This document shows positions 9,051-18,691 of a DNA stretch of 64,000 nt, piece after piece. A program made the position numbers and the translations under genes. The first letter of the stretch is position 1. Each line of letters begins with the position of its first letter. The notes under the pieces are model-generated. The model was given only the letters and a program-made list of their open reading frames with translations. It searched no databases and was not told the origin of the DNA. Origin of the DNA: an uncultured Lachnospiraceae bacterium. GTDB taxonomy: Bacteria; Bacillota; Clostridia; Lachnospirales; Lachnospiraceae. The stretch spans positions 1-64,000 of the forward strand of contig CAJTOR010000016.1 of NCBI GenBank assembly GCA_910577675.1, written 5' to 3'.

Positions 9051-9923
9051 TCACATTTTTCCCGACAGTTCCTCCCTAATCCGCATCCCTGTCCGCGTAG
9101 CTGCAAGTCCCCCCTGCCCGGTTTCACGAACGCAGGATGGCAGCGCAATCCCGATACTTCTCATAGCGTCAATCACCTCATCCGGCGGAATCTTGCTCCT
9201 CAATCCCGCCATCGCCATATCCGCAGAGGTCAGCGCATTCACCGCGCCAATTACATTGCGTTTCACGCACGGCACCTCGACCAGCCCTGCAACCGGGTCA
9301 CACGCAAGCCCAAGCAGGTTCTTCATCGCCATTGCCGCGGCGTGGGTGATCTCCTCCCCGTCCCCTCCCATCAGGTATGCCACACCGCCCGCCGCCATTG
9401 CAGAAGCGGAACCAATCTCCGCCTGACAGCCTCCGGAAGCACCCGCAATAAAGGCGCGCCCCGCGATCACGCCGCCGATTCCGACCGCCACATAAAGCGC
9501 CTCCACCATTTTTTCTTCCGGAAATTCCCTCTCTTTCTCGAGCGTCAAAAACACGGCGGGCAGCACACCGCAGGCTCCCGCCGTCGGTGCGGCAACAATC
9601 CGTTTCATACAGGCGTTTGACTCCCCCATTTTCACCGCCTTTTCCATTACCATCCCAATCAGGCTGCCGCAGAGCATCCGCCCTTCCTGCACCGCCTTCG
9701 CAAGTTTTTGCCCGTCCCCGCCGGAAAGCCCGCTCGCAGAAAGTAACTCCCCGTCATAGGCGGCATCCGCCTCCTTCATCGCGCGGTACATCCCCGCAAG
9801 CGTCGAAAAAGATTCCTCGCGCGTGACATCCCTCTCCTTACAGTCATCCAACATAACAATCTCCCAAAACGGACGGTTCTCCGCCTTAGAACGGCGCAAA
9901 ATTTCTTCCATCGATTTATACAT
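9051..9923 (-). CDS. sdaAA: L-serine dehydratase, alpha subunit (iron-sulfur dependent)
   Basis: 290 aa. Deaminates L-serine to pyruvate and ammonia with a [4Fe-4S] cluster, as an alpha/beta enzyme typical of Clostridia and Bacillus. Family blocks are visible: AAPTAGACGVLPAV, FIAGASGGCQAEIGSA with a cluster Cys, GLACDPVAGLVEVPC, and CVRETGQGGLAATRTG near the end. The ATG at 9923 (MYKSMEEIL) is chosen because AAAGGA lies 9 nt upstream; a longer frame to 10028 only reads through repeat sequence. The beta subunit gene lies upstream on the same strand, separated by a fragment of a dispersed repeat. Confidence 0.93.
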   Translation of the reverse strand: MYKSMEEILRRSKAENRPFWEIVMLDDCKERDVTREESFSTLAGMYRAMKEADAAYDGELLSASGLSGGDGQKLAKAVQEGRMLCGSLIGMVMEKAVKMGESNACMKRIVAAPTAGACGVLPAVFLTLEKEREFPEEKMVEALYVAVGIGGVIAGRAFIAGASGGCQAEIGSASAMAAGGVAYLMGGDGEEITHAAAMAMKNLLGLACDPVAGLVEVPCVKRNVIGAVNALTSADMAMAGLRSKIPPDEVIDAMRSIGIALPSCVRETGQGGLAATRTGMRIREELSGKM

Positions 9924-9995
9924 ACCCAAAATCCTTTCTAAATTCCTGATCTTTGCTGAAAAATAACGGCTTTCCGCCGAGAGCCATATCCCCAC

Positions 9996-10066
9996 ACCTG
10001 GCAAAGTCCCCTTACCCACCGCTTTCATCTTTACGACTTAGAAGCGGGGGACTTCTTTGGTAGGTT
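9996..10066 (+). repeat. dispersed structured repeat, copy C (partial)
   Basis: Corresponds to the right half of the element seen at 47597, 54938 and 59288 (reverse): cacctggca, cccttacccaccgctttcat, acttagaagcgggggacttct. The hairpin AGAAG/CTTCT at its right end is best preserved here. It sits between sdaAB and sdaAA without breaking either gene. Confidence 0.7.
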
Positions 10067-10101
10067 AAATTATTCTATCTGGTAAATGAACTTTTAAATC
10101 T

Positions 10102-10761
10102 TTATTTTAAACTGAGATAAGTCACTTTGTTAATTCCCTCCAGATGTGCAAGCCATCGGATGGATTCTTGCGGCACTTCCTGGTCGCATTCTAACACCAT
10201 CACTGAATTGCCGCCCCGCCCATCACGGTAAAGCTGCATTGTCGCGATATTAATCGACTTGTGTGCCATCATGGAAGTAACCTCCGTCAAATGTCCCGGC
10301 TGATCCTGGTTGTGCACAATCAAGGTAGGATAATCACCACTGAAATTTGCAGTCAGCCCGTCAATCTCACAGATACGCACCTGTCCGCCCCCGACGGATG
10401 CCGCCACAATCTCAAGTTCGCGCCCCGATTCCCCTGTCAGTTCAAGCTTCACCGAATTCGGGTGGGCATCAATCAGTTCAATCCCATCCACAACAAATTC
10501 CATATTACGCTCTTTCGCCAGTTCAAAACTCTGCGGTATCCGGATATCATCCACATGTAGCCCAAGCAGCCCTGCTACCAGTGCCTTATCCGTGCCATGC
10601 CCTTTCCCGGTGGCAAGAAACGAGCCGTACAAATGAATTTTCGCGCTCTTGATTTCCTCCCCCATCAGCTTCCTCGAAATATAGCCGATCTTCACCGCTC
10701 CCGCCGTATGCGAACTTGACGGTCCGACCATGACCGGACCGATAATATCCAACATATTCAT
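10102..10761 (-). CDS. sdaAB: L-serine dehydratase, beta subunit
   Basis: 219 aa. The N-terminal domain carries the signature GPVMVGPSSSHTAGA (residues 7-21), and the C-terminal 75 residues form an ACT domain (LIVHNQDQPGHLTEVTSMMA). It pairs with the alpha subunit downstream to convert serine to pyruvate. The ATG at 10761 follows GGAGGGGAAGGG. The gene is first in the sda operon, with a promoter about 90 nt upstream. Confidence 0.94.
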   Translation of the reverse strand: MNMLDIIGPVMVGPSSSHTAGAVKIGYISRKLMGEEIKSAKIHLYGSFLATGKGHGTDKALVAGLLGLHVDDIRIPQSFELAKERNMEFVVDGIELIDAHPNSVKLELTGESGRELEIVAASVGGGQVRICEIDGLTANFSGDYPTLIVHNQDQPGHLTEVTSMMAHKSINIATMQLYRDGRGGNSVMVLECDQEVPQESIRWLAHLEGINKVTYLSLK

Positions 10762-10846
10762 AATTCCCTTCCCCTCCGCGCTGCATTATAGCTAAAAAAC
10801 AGAGTACCATATTTTTTATCCACTCGGACATCTTTTCTATATCTCT

Positions 10847-10875
10847 ATTATAATGTATTGCACTCTTTATTACAA
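10847..10875 (-). promoter_or_regulatory. promoter of sdaAB-sdaAA
   Basis: Minus strand TTGTAA (10875-10870) and TATAAT (10852-10847) are spaced by 17 nt. The remaining sequence from 10876 to about 11170 shows no gene or clear element. Confidence 0.7.
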
Positions 10876-11170
10876 TCAAAATTTATCCCATCACACATAC
10901 TCCGCCGCACCCCGCTTTTTCTAAACAAATATATTAAGCACTGGGGCGTACAGGATGCGGGAAAAAATTTAAAGACACACCCGTTTCATTTAATATTGGG
11001 AAAATACAAATAAATTGGCGGTAACCCAACCAAAATTTTTGCACATTAAGATTACAGGCTGAAAGGTCAGAGAAACAGAAAGGTGGAAAGTTCACCAATA
11101 TATCCAAAAAAAACAGTTGAACGTAAATCATCCAAAGAAAATGTCACAAAAAAACTTCATACCAAATAAA

Positions 11171-11260
11171 ATACTTTCGTAAGTATGCTGTAAAATTTTC
11201 GAAAAAAATCGAAAATTTTATCAAAATACACTTGAAATTGTTCTTGATATCAGTTATAAT
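11171..11260 (+). promoter_or_regulatory. pullulanase promoter with two upstream inverted repeats
   Basis: TTGAAA (11232-11237), 17 nt, TATAAT (11255-11260). Immediately upstream is a perfect inverted repeat TAAAATTTTCGA-N6-TCGAAAATTTTA (11191-11220) and a smaller one, ATACTT-N4-AAGTAT (11171-11186). The large repeat ends 11 nt before the -35 box, a position suited to an activator or a repressor. The regulator is not identifiable here. Confidence 0.7.
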
Positions 11261-11293
11261 CAGGTTATCAAAAATAAAGGGGGATACAAATCC

Positions 11294-13987
11294 ATGAAGA
11301 AACGTATGATTGCATTTTTTGCAATGCTCCTCATGATGCTTTCCTGCATCCCTGTGGGCGGTCTTACCATAGCGGACGCAGCGGAGGATTTAATCATGAA
11401 ACTGCACTATCACCGCCCGGATAACAGCTATGACGGCTGGACCGTCTGGACATGGGCGGCTGGCATGGACGGTGCGGACTACGCATTTGCGGAGGAAGAC
11501 GGCGAGATGGTCGCAACGCTTACCATTGCGCCGGGAGTGACCAGCGTGGGCTTTATTGTCCGCACGCAGGACTGGGTGAAGGACGTTGACGCGGATCAGT
11601 TTATCGATATCGCGGAGATGGTTTCCGGGACAGTACATATCTATGTAGAATCCGGCGTGGAAGGCTACACAAAAGAATACGGCGACGACGCTGTGATCGG
11701 TGTAAGACTCTCCAAAGCCCGCTTTGACGGTGAAAAAACAATTGTTGCGACCTTTACCGGCAAACTCGAAGAGGACTTAAACAATTACTTCACCGTGACA
11801 GGACCTTCCGGCACGGTTGCCATCGAAAAGGTGGAAGCGGCTTCCGATACCGAATACCATGTGGTGCTGGCGGAGGAAATCAACCCGTCCAAAAGCTATA
11901 AAATCACCTGCGACGGCTCGGAATACAATGTAGTAATGCCAATCCTTTTTTCCACCCCGAAATTTGAGGAGGAATATACCTACACGGGCAACGACCTCGG
12001 CGCTACCTACACTAAGGAGAAAACCTCCTTCCGCGTCTGGGCACCGACCGCAGATTCTGTAACACTCAATCTCTATACCGGCGGCACGGCGGGCGTTTCG
12101 GACTTAATCGAGCAGATTGAGATGAAGAAGGATGTAAAAGGTACCTGGATCGCAGAGAAATCCGGGGATTTAAACGGCACCTACTACACCTACCGCGTTG
12201 AAGTCGGCGGCAAGATTAACGAAGCCTGCGACCCTTATGCAAGGACAACGGGCTTAAACGGCAACCGCGCGATGGTAATCGACCTTTCTTCAACAAACCC
12301 TGATGGCTGGGATACCGATTCCGACCCGAATGCCGGAAAGAATTTTAACGATGCGGTTATTTACGAACTGCATGTGCGCGACCTCTCCACAAGCGCTGAC
12401 TCCGGCATTACAAACAAGGGGAAATTCCTTGGACTTACCGAAACCGGCACCAAATCCCCGTCCGGTATCGCAACCGGTCTTGACCATATCAAAGAACTTG
12501 GCGTTACCCATGTGCATCTGCTTCCGATCTATGATTTCGGTTCCGTGGACGAGGGCAATGTCTACGCCGAACAATTTAACTGGGGCTATGACCCGGTCAA
12601 TTACAATGTGCCGGAAGGCTCCTACTCCACCGACCCGGCACACGGGGAAGTGCGGGTAAAAGAAATGAAGCAGATGGTAAAATCCCTGCACACAAACGGC
12701 ATCAGCGTTATTATGGACGTGGTTTACAACCATGTACAGAATGCCGGGGATTTCTGTTTTAATAAGATAGTGCCGATGTATTTTACCCGCATTACCGAGG
12801 ACGGCGCATACTCAAACGGCTCCGGCTGCGGCAACGATACCGCTTCCGAGCGCTCGATGGTAAAGAAATACATTGTGGATTCCGTTAAATACTGGGCGGA
12901 CGAATACCATATTGATGGATTCCGCTTTGACTTAGTCGGACTTTTGGACACTGAAACGGTCAATGAGATTGTAAAGGAAGTCCACAAAGACCACCCGAAT
13001 GTCGTGTTCTACGGCGAGGGCTGGACAATGAACACCGAAGTAACCAAACCGGGCTACACGATGGCTACCCAGGTGAATTCCACACAGACACCGGACTTCG
13101 CATACTTTAGCGACACCATCCGCGACCTGTTAAAAGGCAGCGTATTCGACCATGGGATCGGCTATGTTTCCGGCGCACAGGGGCTCGAGGCAAAGCTTGA
13201 GAAATGTTTTATGGGACTCTCCCCTGACTGGTGCACCACACCGGCACAGACCGTAAACTACGCTTCCTGCCACGACAATATGACCCTGATCGACCGCATT
13301 GCTGTTTCCACACCGGACGAGAGCAGGGAAAACCAGATTAAGATGAACAATCTTTCAGCGGCAATCTACATGACAGCCGAGGGTATCCCGTTTATGCAGG
13401 CGGGCGAAGAAATGCTGCGCACCAAGGTAAAAGCGGACGGTAGTTTTGACCATAACAGCTACAACTCCGGCGACAAGATTAATCAGCTTATCTGGGAAAA
13501 TCTGGCAGATGAAGAATACAAGCAGGTATATGAATACTACAAGGGACTGATCGCATTCCGTAAGGCACACGGTGCACTTCGCCTCACCAATGCGGCGGAT
13601 GTTCGGAGCAATGTTGTTCCTGCACAGGGACTGCCTTCCAATGTTGTTGCATTCCACATTAACGGCGGCGTAAACGGCGAAACAGCGGATGCGCTCTATG
13701 TGATTTTCAATGCGAACAAGGACGCTGTGGAACTTACCCTTCCGGAAGGAAAATGGAATGTTTATATCGACGGCGAGAAAGCTGGAACCCAAGTATTAAA
13801 AACGATCAAGAACGGCAAAGTTAACGTCGAGGGAATTTCCGCAATGGTACTCGCACAGGACGGGAATTCGGCCGCAGACGGCAGCAATGTGCTCCTGATT
13901 GTAAGCATTGCAGCCGTAATTATAATGGCGGCGGCTGCCGGGTTTGTAATCATAAGTAAAGGAAAGAAAAAGGGCGGCAAAAAATAA
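11294..13987 (+). CDS. pulA: cell-anchored type I pullulanase
   Basis: 897 aa, GH13 enzyme cleaving alpha-1,6 links of pullulan and branched starch outside the cell. Order: signal peptide (1-30), starch-binding CBM41-like domain (MKLHYHRP...DGWTVWTW, about 35-120), linker domain, CBM48-like domain (SFRVWAPTADSV), catalytic barrel with the pullulanase motif FNWGYDPVNYNVPEGSY, nucleophile Asp546 in DGFRFD, acid/base Glu575 in GEGW, and the stabiliser in ASCHDNMTL. The C terminus is one transmembrane helix followed by Lys/Gly-rich KGKKKGGKK, so the enzyme is membrane-anchored rather than sortase-attached. GGGGGAT precedes the ATG. Monocistronic: strong promoter upstream, terminator at 14121. Confidence 0.95.
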   Translation: MKKRMIAFFAMLLMMLSCIPVGGLTIADAAEDLIMKLHYHRPDNSYDGWTVWTWAAGMDGADYAFAEEDGEMVATLTIAPGVTSVGFIVRTQDWVKDVDADQFIDIAEMVSGTVHIYVESGVEGYTKEYGDDAVIGVRLSKARFDGEKTIVATFTGKLEEDLNNYFTVTGPSGTVAIEKVEAASDTEYHVVLAEEINPSKSYKITCDGSEYNVVMPILFSTPKFEEEYTYTGNDLGATYTKEKTSFRVWAPTADSVTLNLYTGGTAGVSDLIEQIEMKKDVKGTWIAEKSGDLNGTYYTYRVEVGGKINEACDPYARTTGLNGNRAMVIDLSSTNPDGWDTDSDPNAGKNFNDAVIYELHVRDLSTSADSGITNKGKFLGLTETGTKSPSGIATGLDHIKELGVTHVHLLPIYDFGSVDEGNVYAEQFNWGYDPVNYNVPEGSYSTDPAHGEVRVKEMKQMVKSLHTNGISVIMDVVYNHVQNAGDFCFNKIVPMYFTRITEDGAYSNGSGCGNDTASERSMVKKYIVDSVKYWADEYHIDGFRFDLVGLLDTETVNEIVKEVHKDHPNVVFYGEGWTMNTEVTKPGYTMATQVNSTQTPDFAYFSDTIRDLLKGSVFDHGIGYVSGAQGLEAKLEKCFMGLSPDWCTTPAQTVNYASCHDNMTLIDRIAVSTPDESRENQIKMNNLSAAIYMTAEGIPFMQAGEEMLRTKVKADGSFDHNSYNSGDKINQLIWENLADEEYKQVYEYYKGLIAFRKAHGALRLTNAADVRSNVVPAQGLPSNVVAFHINGGVNGETADALYVIFNANKDAVELTLPEGKWNVYIDGEKAGTQVLKTIKNGKVNVEGISAMVLAQDGNSAADGSNVLLIVSIAAVIIMAAAAGFVIISKGKKKGGKK

Positions 13988-14120
13988 GATAATTCTCCCA
14001 AAAGCACAAAAATTGTGTCAGGAATATATTTAAGCAATATCGCAAACTGGATCACGATATATGGGGGATTAGACTCAACCACCTATTATCAGGCAAACAA
14101 CTCAAATATCTAAAATAAAG

Positions 14121-14172
14121 AACCGGACAATGACCATATAAGTATACGTGGTCATTGTCCGGTTCTTTTTTC
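14121..14172 (+). terminator. terminator of pulA
   Basis: 16 bp perfect stem (AACCGGACAATGACCA and complement at 14149-14164) followed by a T-rich run. Confidence 0.9.
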
Positions 14173-14278
14173 TTCTTTCACTATCTTTCTTTGTTTTTCT
14201 CAATACCTTTGTTTTAAAGGATAAAATATTCTATCCTTTTGTCCGGTGCCATTGCCTCAATAGGATTTTGCATATTCA

Positions 14279-14363
14279 TTCTTTCCGAAAAGAAACATAA
14301 CTCTTTACAGGAATATTCTTTAGCAAAAATACTGCCATGAAAACAACAGTCAATATTTTGTAT
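14279..14363 (-). pseudogene. fragment of the small membrane-protein family
   Basis: Minus-strand translation reads KILTVVFMAVFLLKN, matching KKILTVVFVVAVFVMD of the 7104-7397 protein, then diverges and stops. There is no start or ribosome site. It appears to be a relic that travelled with the Rpn locus, since both Rpn copies lie next to members of this family. Confidence 0.35.
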
Positions 14364-14460
14364 ACCAAAAGTAATAAAAACAGATTGAAATTCTGGCACC
14401 AAAAGAGTATACTAATATTATAAAGATAACCTTGAGGTATAAAATTGGGAGGGTGAATTT

Positions 14461-15333
14461 ATGAATGAAATCCGGGAAAAAACAAATAATCAGACAGAAT
14501 AGGAAAAACTGGGGATATCAAATGATTTTCTTTTTGGAAAAGTTATGCAGGACGCTAAGCTGTGTAAGGAATTGTTACAGATCATATTCCCGGATATGAA
14601 GATCGACCATATAGAATATCCCGCATTGCAAAAGACTATCAATATGGATGCAGACGCAAAGAGTGTTCGTTTGGATGTATATATTGTAGATAATAAAGGA
14701 ACGGTTTACGACATAGAAATGCAGATGGCAGATACAAAGGAATTGCCTAAAAGAACCAGGTACTACCAGGCAATGATGGATTTGGAAATGATTGACAAAG
14801 GACAGTCCTACAAAAAACTAAAGAAAAGCTTTGTAATCTTTATATGCCCATTTGACTTATTTAATGAGGGGCGGCACCTTTATACTTTTAAAAATCTCTG
14901 CATGGAAGACAAAAAGACTTTATTGGGGGATGATACAGCAAAAATTTTCCTCAACACAGAAAGTAATATGGAGGATGTCAATCAAAAATTAATAGCATTT
15001 TTAGATTATGTTGCAGGGAAGAAATCCGATGATTCATTTGTTCAAAAACTGGACAATGCAATTAAGAAGGCAAAGCAAAACAGAGAATGGAGGCATGAGT
15101 ATATGACATTGTTAATGAGGGATCAGGAAAATATTGAAAAGGGTATCGAAAAAGGTATTAAAAAAGGTATTGAAAAAGGTATCGAAAAAGGTATCGAAAA
15201 AGAAGAAATCAGAACTATTATCCGTTTATATCATAATGGTTTTACACCGAATCAAATTGCCGACCTTTTAGGTAAGGATATTATGAAAGTCAAAACAATT
15301 ATTGAAAGGGAAATAAACTCATCCCTAAGCTAA
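14461..15333 (+). pseudogene. Rpn-family (PD-(D/E)XK) nuclease with amber codon 14
   Basis: GGAGGG and ATG 14461 start the frame; codon 14 is TAG (14500-14502). The frame then continues in register with EKLGISNDFLFGKVMQDA, the usual N terminus of this family, so TAG is a nonsense mutation. Re-initiation at ATG 14545 would remove conserved residues. Catalytic-type residues VRLDVYI and DIEMQM are present at the expected spacing. Rpn proteins are endonucleases tied to RecA-independent recombination. The tail has five IEKG/IKKG units from a 12 bp repeat, then a winged-helix-like end (IIRLYHNGFTPNQIADLLGK). Close relative of the 6592 remnant. Confidence 0.75.
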
Positions 15334-15800
15334 GCATTCTCGATGTAAAATAATTATATCGATATGCACTATCAAAAGAAATTATTGTGGATGATAGTAT
15401 TATTGATTATCCTGCCCGCATTTTTCATTTGTTCAAAAGCTGGACAATGCAATTAAGAACTCTAAACAAAACAGAGAATGGAGGCATGAATATATGACGT
15501 TATTAATGAGAGATCAGGAAAATATTGAAAAGGGTATCGAAAAAGGTATTGAAGAAGGTATCGAAAAAGGCATCGAAAAAGAAGAAATCAGAACTATTAT
15601 CCGTTTATATCATAATGGTTTTACACCAAATCAAATTACCGATCTTTTAGGTAAGGATATTATGAAAGTCAAAACAATTATTGAAAAGGAAATAAATTCA
15701 TCCCTAAGCTAAGTATTCTCGATGCAAAAATAATTATATAGAGATATACTAATATTGTTTTGACTTTCAAAGGCTTAGTGTATAATAGTACTATCAATTA
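15035..15800 (+). repeat. tandem duplication of the 3' part of the Rpn gene
   Basis: Unit 1 (about 15035-15422) and unit 2 (about 15423-15800) both begin with TTCATTTGTTCAAAAGCTGG and run through the Rpn tail. Both end with attatcctgcc(c/t)gcattt. The second unit repeats the same downstream sequence, so the duplication is recent. Confidence 0.8.
15423..15712 (+). pseudogene. duplicated Rpn C-terminal fragment
   Basis: Carries the last ~95 codons of the Rpn gene, including EWRHEYMTLLMRDQENIEKG and the IEKG repeats (a different unit number from the parent). It ends NSSLS as in the parent. It lacks the nuclease half; translation could start only at an internal ATG (15494) without a clear ribosome site. 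Confidence 0.7.
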
Positions 15801-15886
15801 TCCTGCCTGCATTTTCCTATGTTATATAGGCAAATTTCTGGCAGAATATCTTACTTGCAAGTAGCCAAAAGTAAGGGGGGAAGCAT

Positions 15887-16546
15887 ATGTTCACAGACTT
15901 AAAAACATTAAAATTTTTTGTTCCAGTATGCCTGGTCTTAATTTTGTCAGGTTGTGGCAAAGCAGCGTTAAATGATGATGTAAAACTTTCAGAAGGAACG
16001 GAAAGCGGCTCTATGTCACCATTAGAAAACAGGGATATCACCAATATTCCATTTTCAGAATCGAATAAAGATGAGATTATATTGCCGCCAGACGAAGAAA
16101 CACCAAATCAGGAAGAATTAACCATACCAGAACTTTATAATAAGTTAGGGGAGGAAATCGGGTTTGAGTATCTGGGCGGAATCTACTATGAAGCGGCAAC
16201 GGATCGCTACGGTATTTGGCTGAAACAGGAGGCTTATAATCTCCGCGAAGGCAGGGAGCTGACAGAATGTGAACTGGCGCTGGAACAGGCGGTAAAGGAA
16301 GGGCGTTTGACAATTCAGGTCGGAAAATATTCGACTGCGGAACTGTTTGCGTTAAAAGACCTCGTAAAACCACTTTTTGACAAAGAGGGAAAAACGATTT
16401 ATGGTACGGGGCTAAATGAAACAGAGAATAAGATTTTTGTTTATGTAGGTGTAAATGCGGATTTGGAGGCACTTTATAAATTAGTGCCGGAAGATGCCGT
16501 TTCGATACAATTTATGTACGGGGGTTTTCAGGTTATTGATCTCTGA
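15887..16546 (+). CDS. putative lipoprotein of unknown function
   Basis: 219 aa. Signal peptide with lipobox LILSGC (cysteine about residue 23), then an acidic linker to about residue 75. A compact C-terminal domain of about 140 aa follows (IPELYNKLGEEIGFEYLGGI...). No family recognised. GGGGGGAAGC precedes the ATG. TTTGAC and TATAAT-like boxes about 110 nt upstream (15756-15782) could be its promoter. It is convergent with the next gene and separated from it by a hairpin. Confidence 0.75.
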   Translation: MFTDLKTLKFFVPVCLVLILSGCGKAALNDDVKLSEGTESGSMSPLENRDITNIPFSESNKDEIILPPDEETPNQEELTIPELYNKLGEEIGFEYLGGIYYEAATDRYGIWLKQEAYNLREGRELTECELALEQAVKEGRLTIQVGKYSTAELFALKDLVKPLFDKEGKTIYGTGLNETENKIFVYVGVNADLEALYKLVPEDAVSIQFMYGGFQVIDL

Positions 16547-16644
16547 TCAGGGAAAGACAGTATAAATTGACAGAATAAATAAAATATATTTTTTGTTAAA
16601 AGAAATATTATGGTGGATGCCTTGGAGTATACAAAGGAAAAATC

Positions 16645-16686
16645 ATATGCCAGGATCACCGGATTACTGGTGATCCTAGCATATGG
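16645..16686 (-). terminator. terminator overlapping the end of the convergent lipoprotein gene
   Basis: CATATGC.AGGATCACC pairs with GGTGATCCT.GCATATG across an 8 nt loop. On the minus strand it is followed by ATTTTT. The stem contains the stop codon and last six codons of the gene at 16656. Confidence 0.8.
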
Positions 16687-18143
16687 GAAATAGAAATCAG
16701 ATGCTCAACCTCAATCTCTCTTTCCAATATCAGGTTATATTCCTTCATCTCAAAACTATCCGGATAAAAAACCAAATCTACATAATAAATTTTAAGCTTT
16801 TTGTCCTCTATTCTTGCCGTCCGATGAATTGGTCCATCAACGATTATTCCTGTACCATTTTCAATTTCCATATCACAGCCACAAGGATGCCAGTACCTTT
16901 CGCAGAACGAAAAACATTTATAATCCTCAATATACGGCCAGACAAGTTGCATCTTTCCGTTTTCTGCTTTTAATATCCCTCCCATCGTTGTGGGTATTCC
17001 ATTATAAATGGTTTCTGCATAAAACAGAATATATTGTTGCCCTCTGCAAGAAACAAACCCAGCCTCTGAATGATCGCCCAAAAATTCCAAGCACTGAATA
17101 ATTTTACCCTGTTTAGAATCCAGGCATCCAATATACAGGGATTGAAAACCTGACTGATGTGAACTACTATACTTTTTTACAATAAAATATGCTTCACCAG
17201 TATCTTCTTCCAAATCGGTATACAGTTCCACTGCTGCCCCTTCAAATCCAACTGAAAAATATATCGGATTATGAAGTTTATTTTCTTCCTCTATTTCAAA
17301 CAGCTTCATAACCAACTCTGTCCCCGGGCATATATAATCTTCTCCCATATATATACTATCGGCAACTATAGTTTTACTTTCCGAATAAATCCCTTCTTTG
17401 ATCCATTGTGTAATAGGATATTTAATTTCTTCTGTCCATTGATACTCTGTAACATAATCGCTATAATTATCCATTGCCATAAGTTCAGAATTTGTCATAA
17501 GTACTTCAAAACTTCCCTCTTTGGCTTCTCTTTCATAAATTGAAATTGTATTATTTTCATCCAAAACCGGTTTCCGATCTTTCCAATAATGATACGGATT
17601 ATCTTTTTCTGCCACATTCCAAAGCCTGCTAATTACACCCTTTTCATAACACAGCCATTTCATGGAAAATTCTTCCCACCCGGCAAAAGTATTTTCATAT
17701 ATGATACCAACATATAACTTTCCTTTTTCCTCATAAAAGTTTAACTGTACAATACCCCTCTCGGGGATGGGATGCCCTATTAGTTTACCTTCAACATTGT
17801 CATAGAAAACCAAATATTGTTTATTTGCCATATTTGATTTTAACTGAACACTGTTTTTTATAACAATGTCATTCATATCTTCAGGTATAATCAATGAAAC
17901 GGTTACATTATCTATTTCATAACTCAGACAAACCTTCCATTCTTTACTATTAACCCCATCAAATAAAAGAAAAGCATCCAAAATTTCTAATTTTTTAGAA
18001 CATTCTGGGTGGGAAACTGGCAAAATCTGCTTGCCAGTTTCCTCGTATTCTGTTTGACTTACTTGAATCTTTGCATCACCACATCCCCCAAACCAAAAAA
18101 CCAGTAATATAAACAAAATTTTAAAACTCGTTCCGTCAAACAT
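16656..18143 (-). CDS. putative lipoprotein, 495 aa, unknown
   Basis: Signal peptide ending in a lipobox-like VFWFGGC (cysteine about residue 21). The body of about 470 residues is rich in Tyr, Trp and Glu with an alternating beta-strand pattern, suggesting a beta-propeller or other all-beta extracellular fold; I do not recognise the family. ATG 18143 has GGAGTG 7 nt upstream; an earlier in-frame ATG at 18155 does not. Low GC like its neighbours. No operon partner: gene remnants lie upstream. Confidence 0.75.
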   Translation of the reverse strand: MFDGTSFKILFILLVFWFGGCGDAKIQVSQTEYEETGKQILPVSHPECSKKLEILDAFLLFDGVNSKEWKVCLSYEIDNVTVSLIIPEDMNDIVIKNSVQLKSNMANKQYLVFYDNVEGKLIGHPIPERGIVQLNFYEEKGKLYVGIIYENTFAGWEEFSMKWLCYEKGVISRLWNVAEKDNPYHYWKDRKPVLDENNTISIYEREAKEGSFEVLMTNSELMAMDNYSDYVTEYQWTEEIKYPITQWIKEGIYSESKTIVADSIYMGEDYICPGTELVMKLFEIEEENKLHNPIYFSVGFEGAAVELYTDLEEDTGEAYFIVKKYSSSHQSGFQSLYIGCLDSKQGKIIQCLEFLGDHSEAGFVSCRGQQYILFYAETIYNGIPTTMGGILKAENGKMQLVWPYIEDYKCFSFCERYWHPCGCDMEIENGTGIIVDGPIHRTARIEDKKLKIYYVDLVFYPDSFEMKEYNLILEREIEVEHLISISHMLGSPVIR

Positions 18144-18202
18144 AATACACTCCAATCCAACTATTTTCCTTTGCTAATATGAAGTTTACAATCAACATTG
18201 CT

Positions 18203-18339
18203 TTATTTTATGCCAATATAGTTCACTGCTATCATCAGATAATAACCTTCCCGAACTCCAGAAATTCCTGCAGCGCCAATTTCATTAACTTTGAAAATAT
18301 ATCATTTTCTGTAATGGTTCCTGTAAAATATCCCCCTTT
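18203..18339 (-). pseudogene. fragment of a second S1-type protease
   Basis: KGGYFTGTITENDI corresponds to KGGYCTGTVTENNM of the intact protease at 19330-20577. After a frameshift, GAAGISGV corresponds to YVTGISGV. The catalytic serine region and all else are gone. Decayed paralogue. Confidence 0.55.
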
Positions 18340-18342
18340 CAT

Positions 18343-18519
18343 TCACTCATTCGTTCTATACACTCTTCCCTTCTTACTGATTGCAATACAATAATTATCA
18401 CACACTGCAATCCTTTCAATATCCTCCCATCCCCAAAAATCTTTCTCCCCAAAAGGACTGTCTTTGCTGCAAACCGCCACAATTGTTCCATCTTCCTTTA
18501 AACCGGCAATCGCATACCT
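18343..18519 (-). pseudogene. fragment of an RCC1-like repeat protein
   Basis: 58 codons read YAIAGLKEDGTIVAVCSKDS...FWGWEDIERIAVCDNYCIAI, the pattern of RCC1-type repeats in clostridial proteins (GLK.DGTVVA...WTDIVAI). No start; it stops in TGA at 18343. The remaining 18520-18691 holds nothing recognisable. Confidence 0.5.
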
Positions 18520-18691
18520 TTCAAGGATTGTTGCTCATCAATACTTTTTATATTTGTTGCTTTCTTTTTTCCGCTATTCTATTTACTCTTACAACAGCCT
18601 TTGCAATTTAATCATTTAACTACAAGTACCAACATTTTCTACAAACTTACATCTTGTTATGTATTTTGTTCCTTAAATTAGTTCCTATCTC

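Noticed and set aside
9924..10028. Longer N terminus for the serine dehydratase alpha subunit
   Set aside because: The extra codons read through the dispersed repeat, and the ATG at 9923 has a good ribosome site and matches the family start.
10762..11293. Minus-strand ORFs of 65-97 codons between sdaAB and pulA
   Set aside because: No ribosome site, no recognisable sequence, and they overlap promoter elements of both flanking operons.
15157..15211. Short repeats in the Rpn gene as a CRISPR-like array
   Set aside because: They are 12 bp tandem codon repeats encoding Ile-Glu-Lys-Gly without spacers. No CRISPR array or cas gene was seen in the window.
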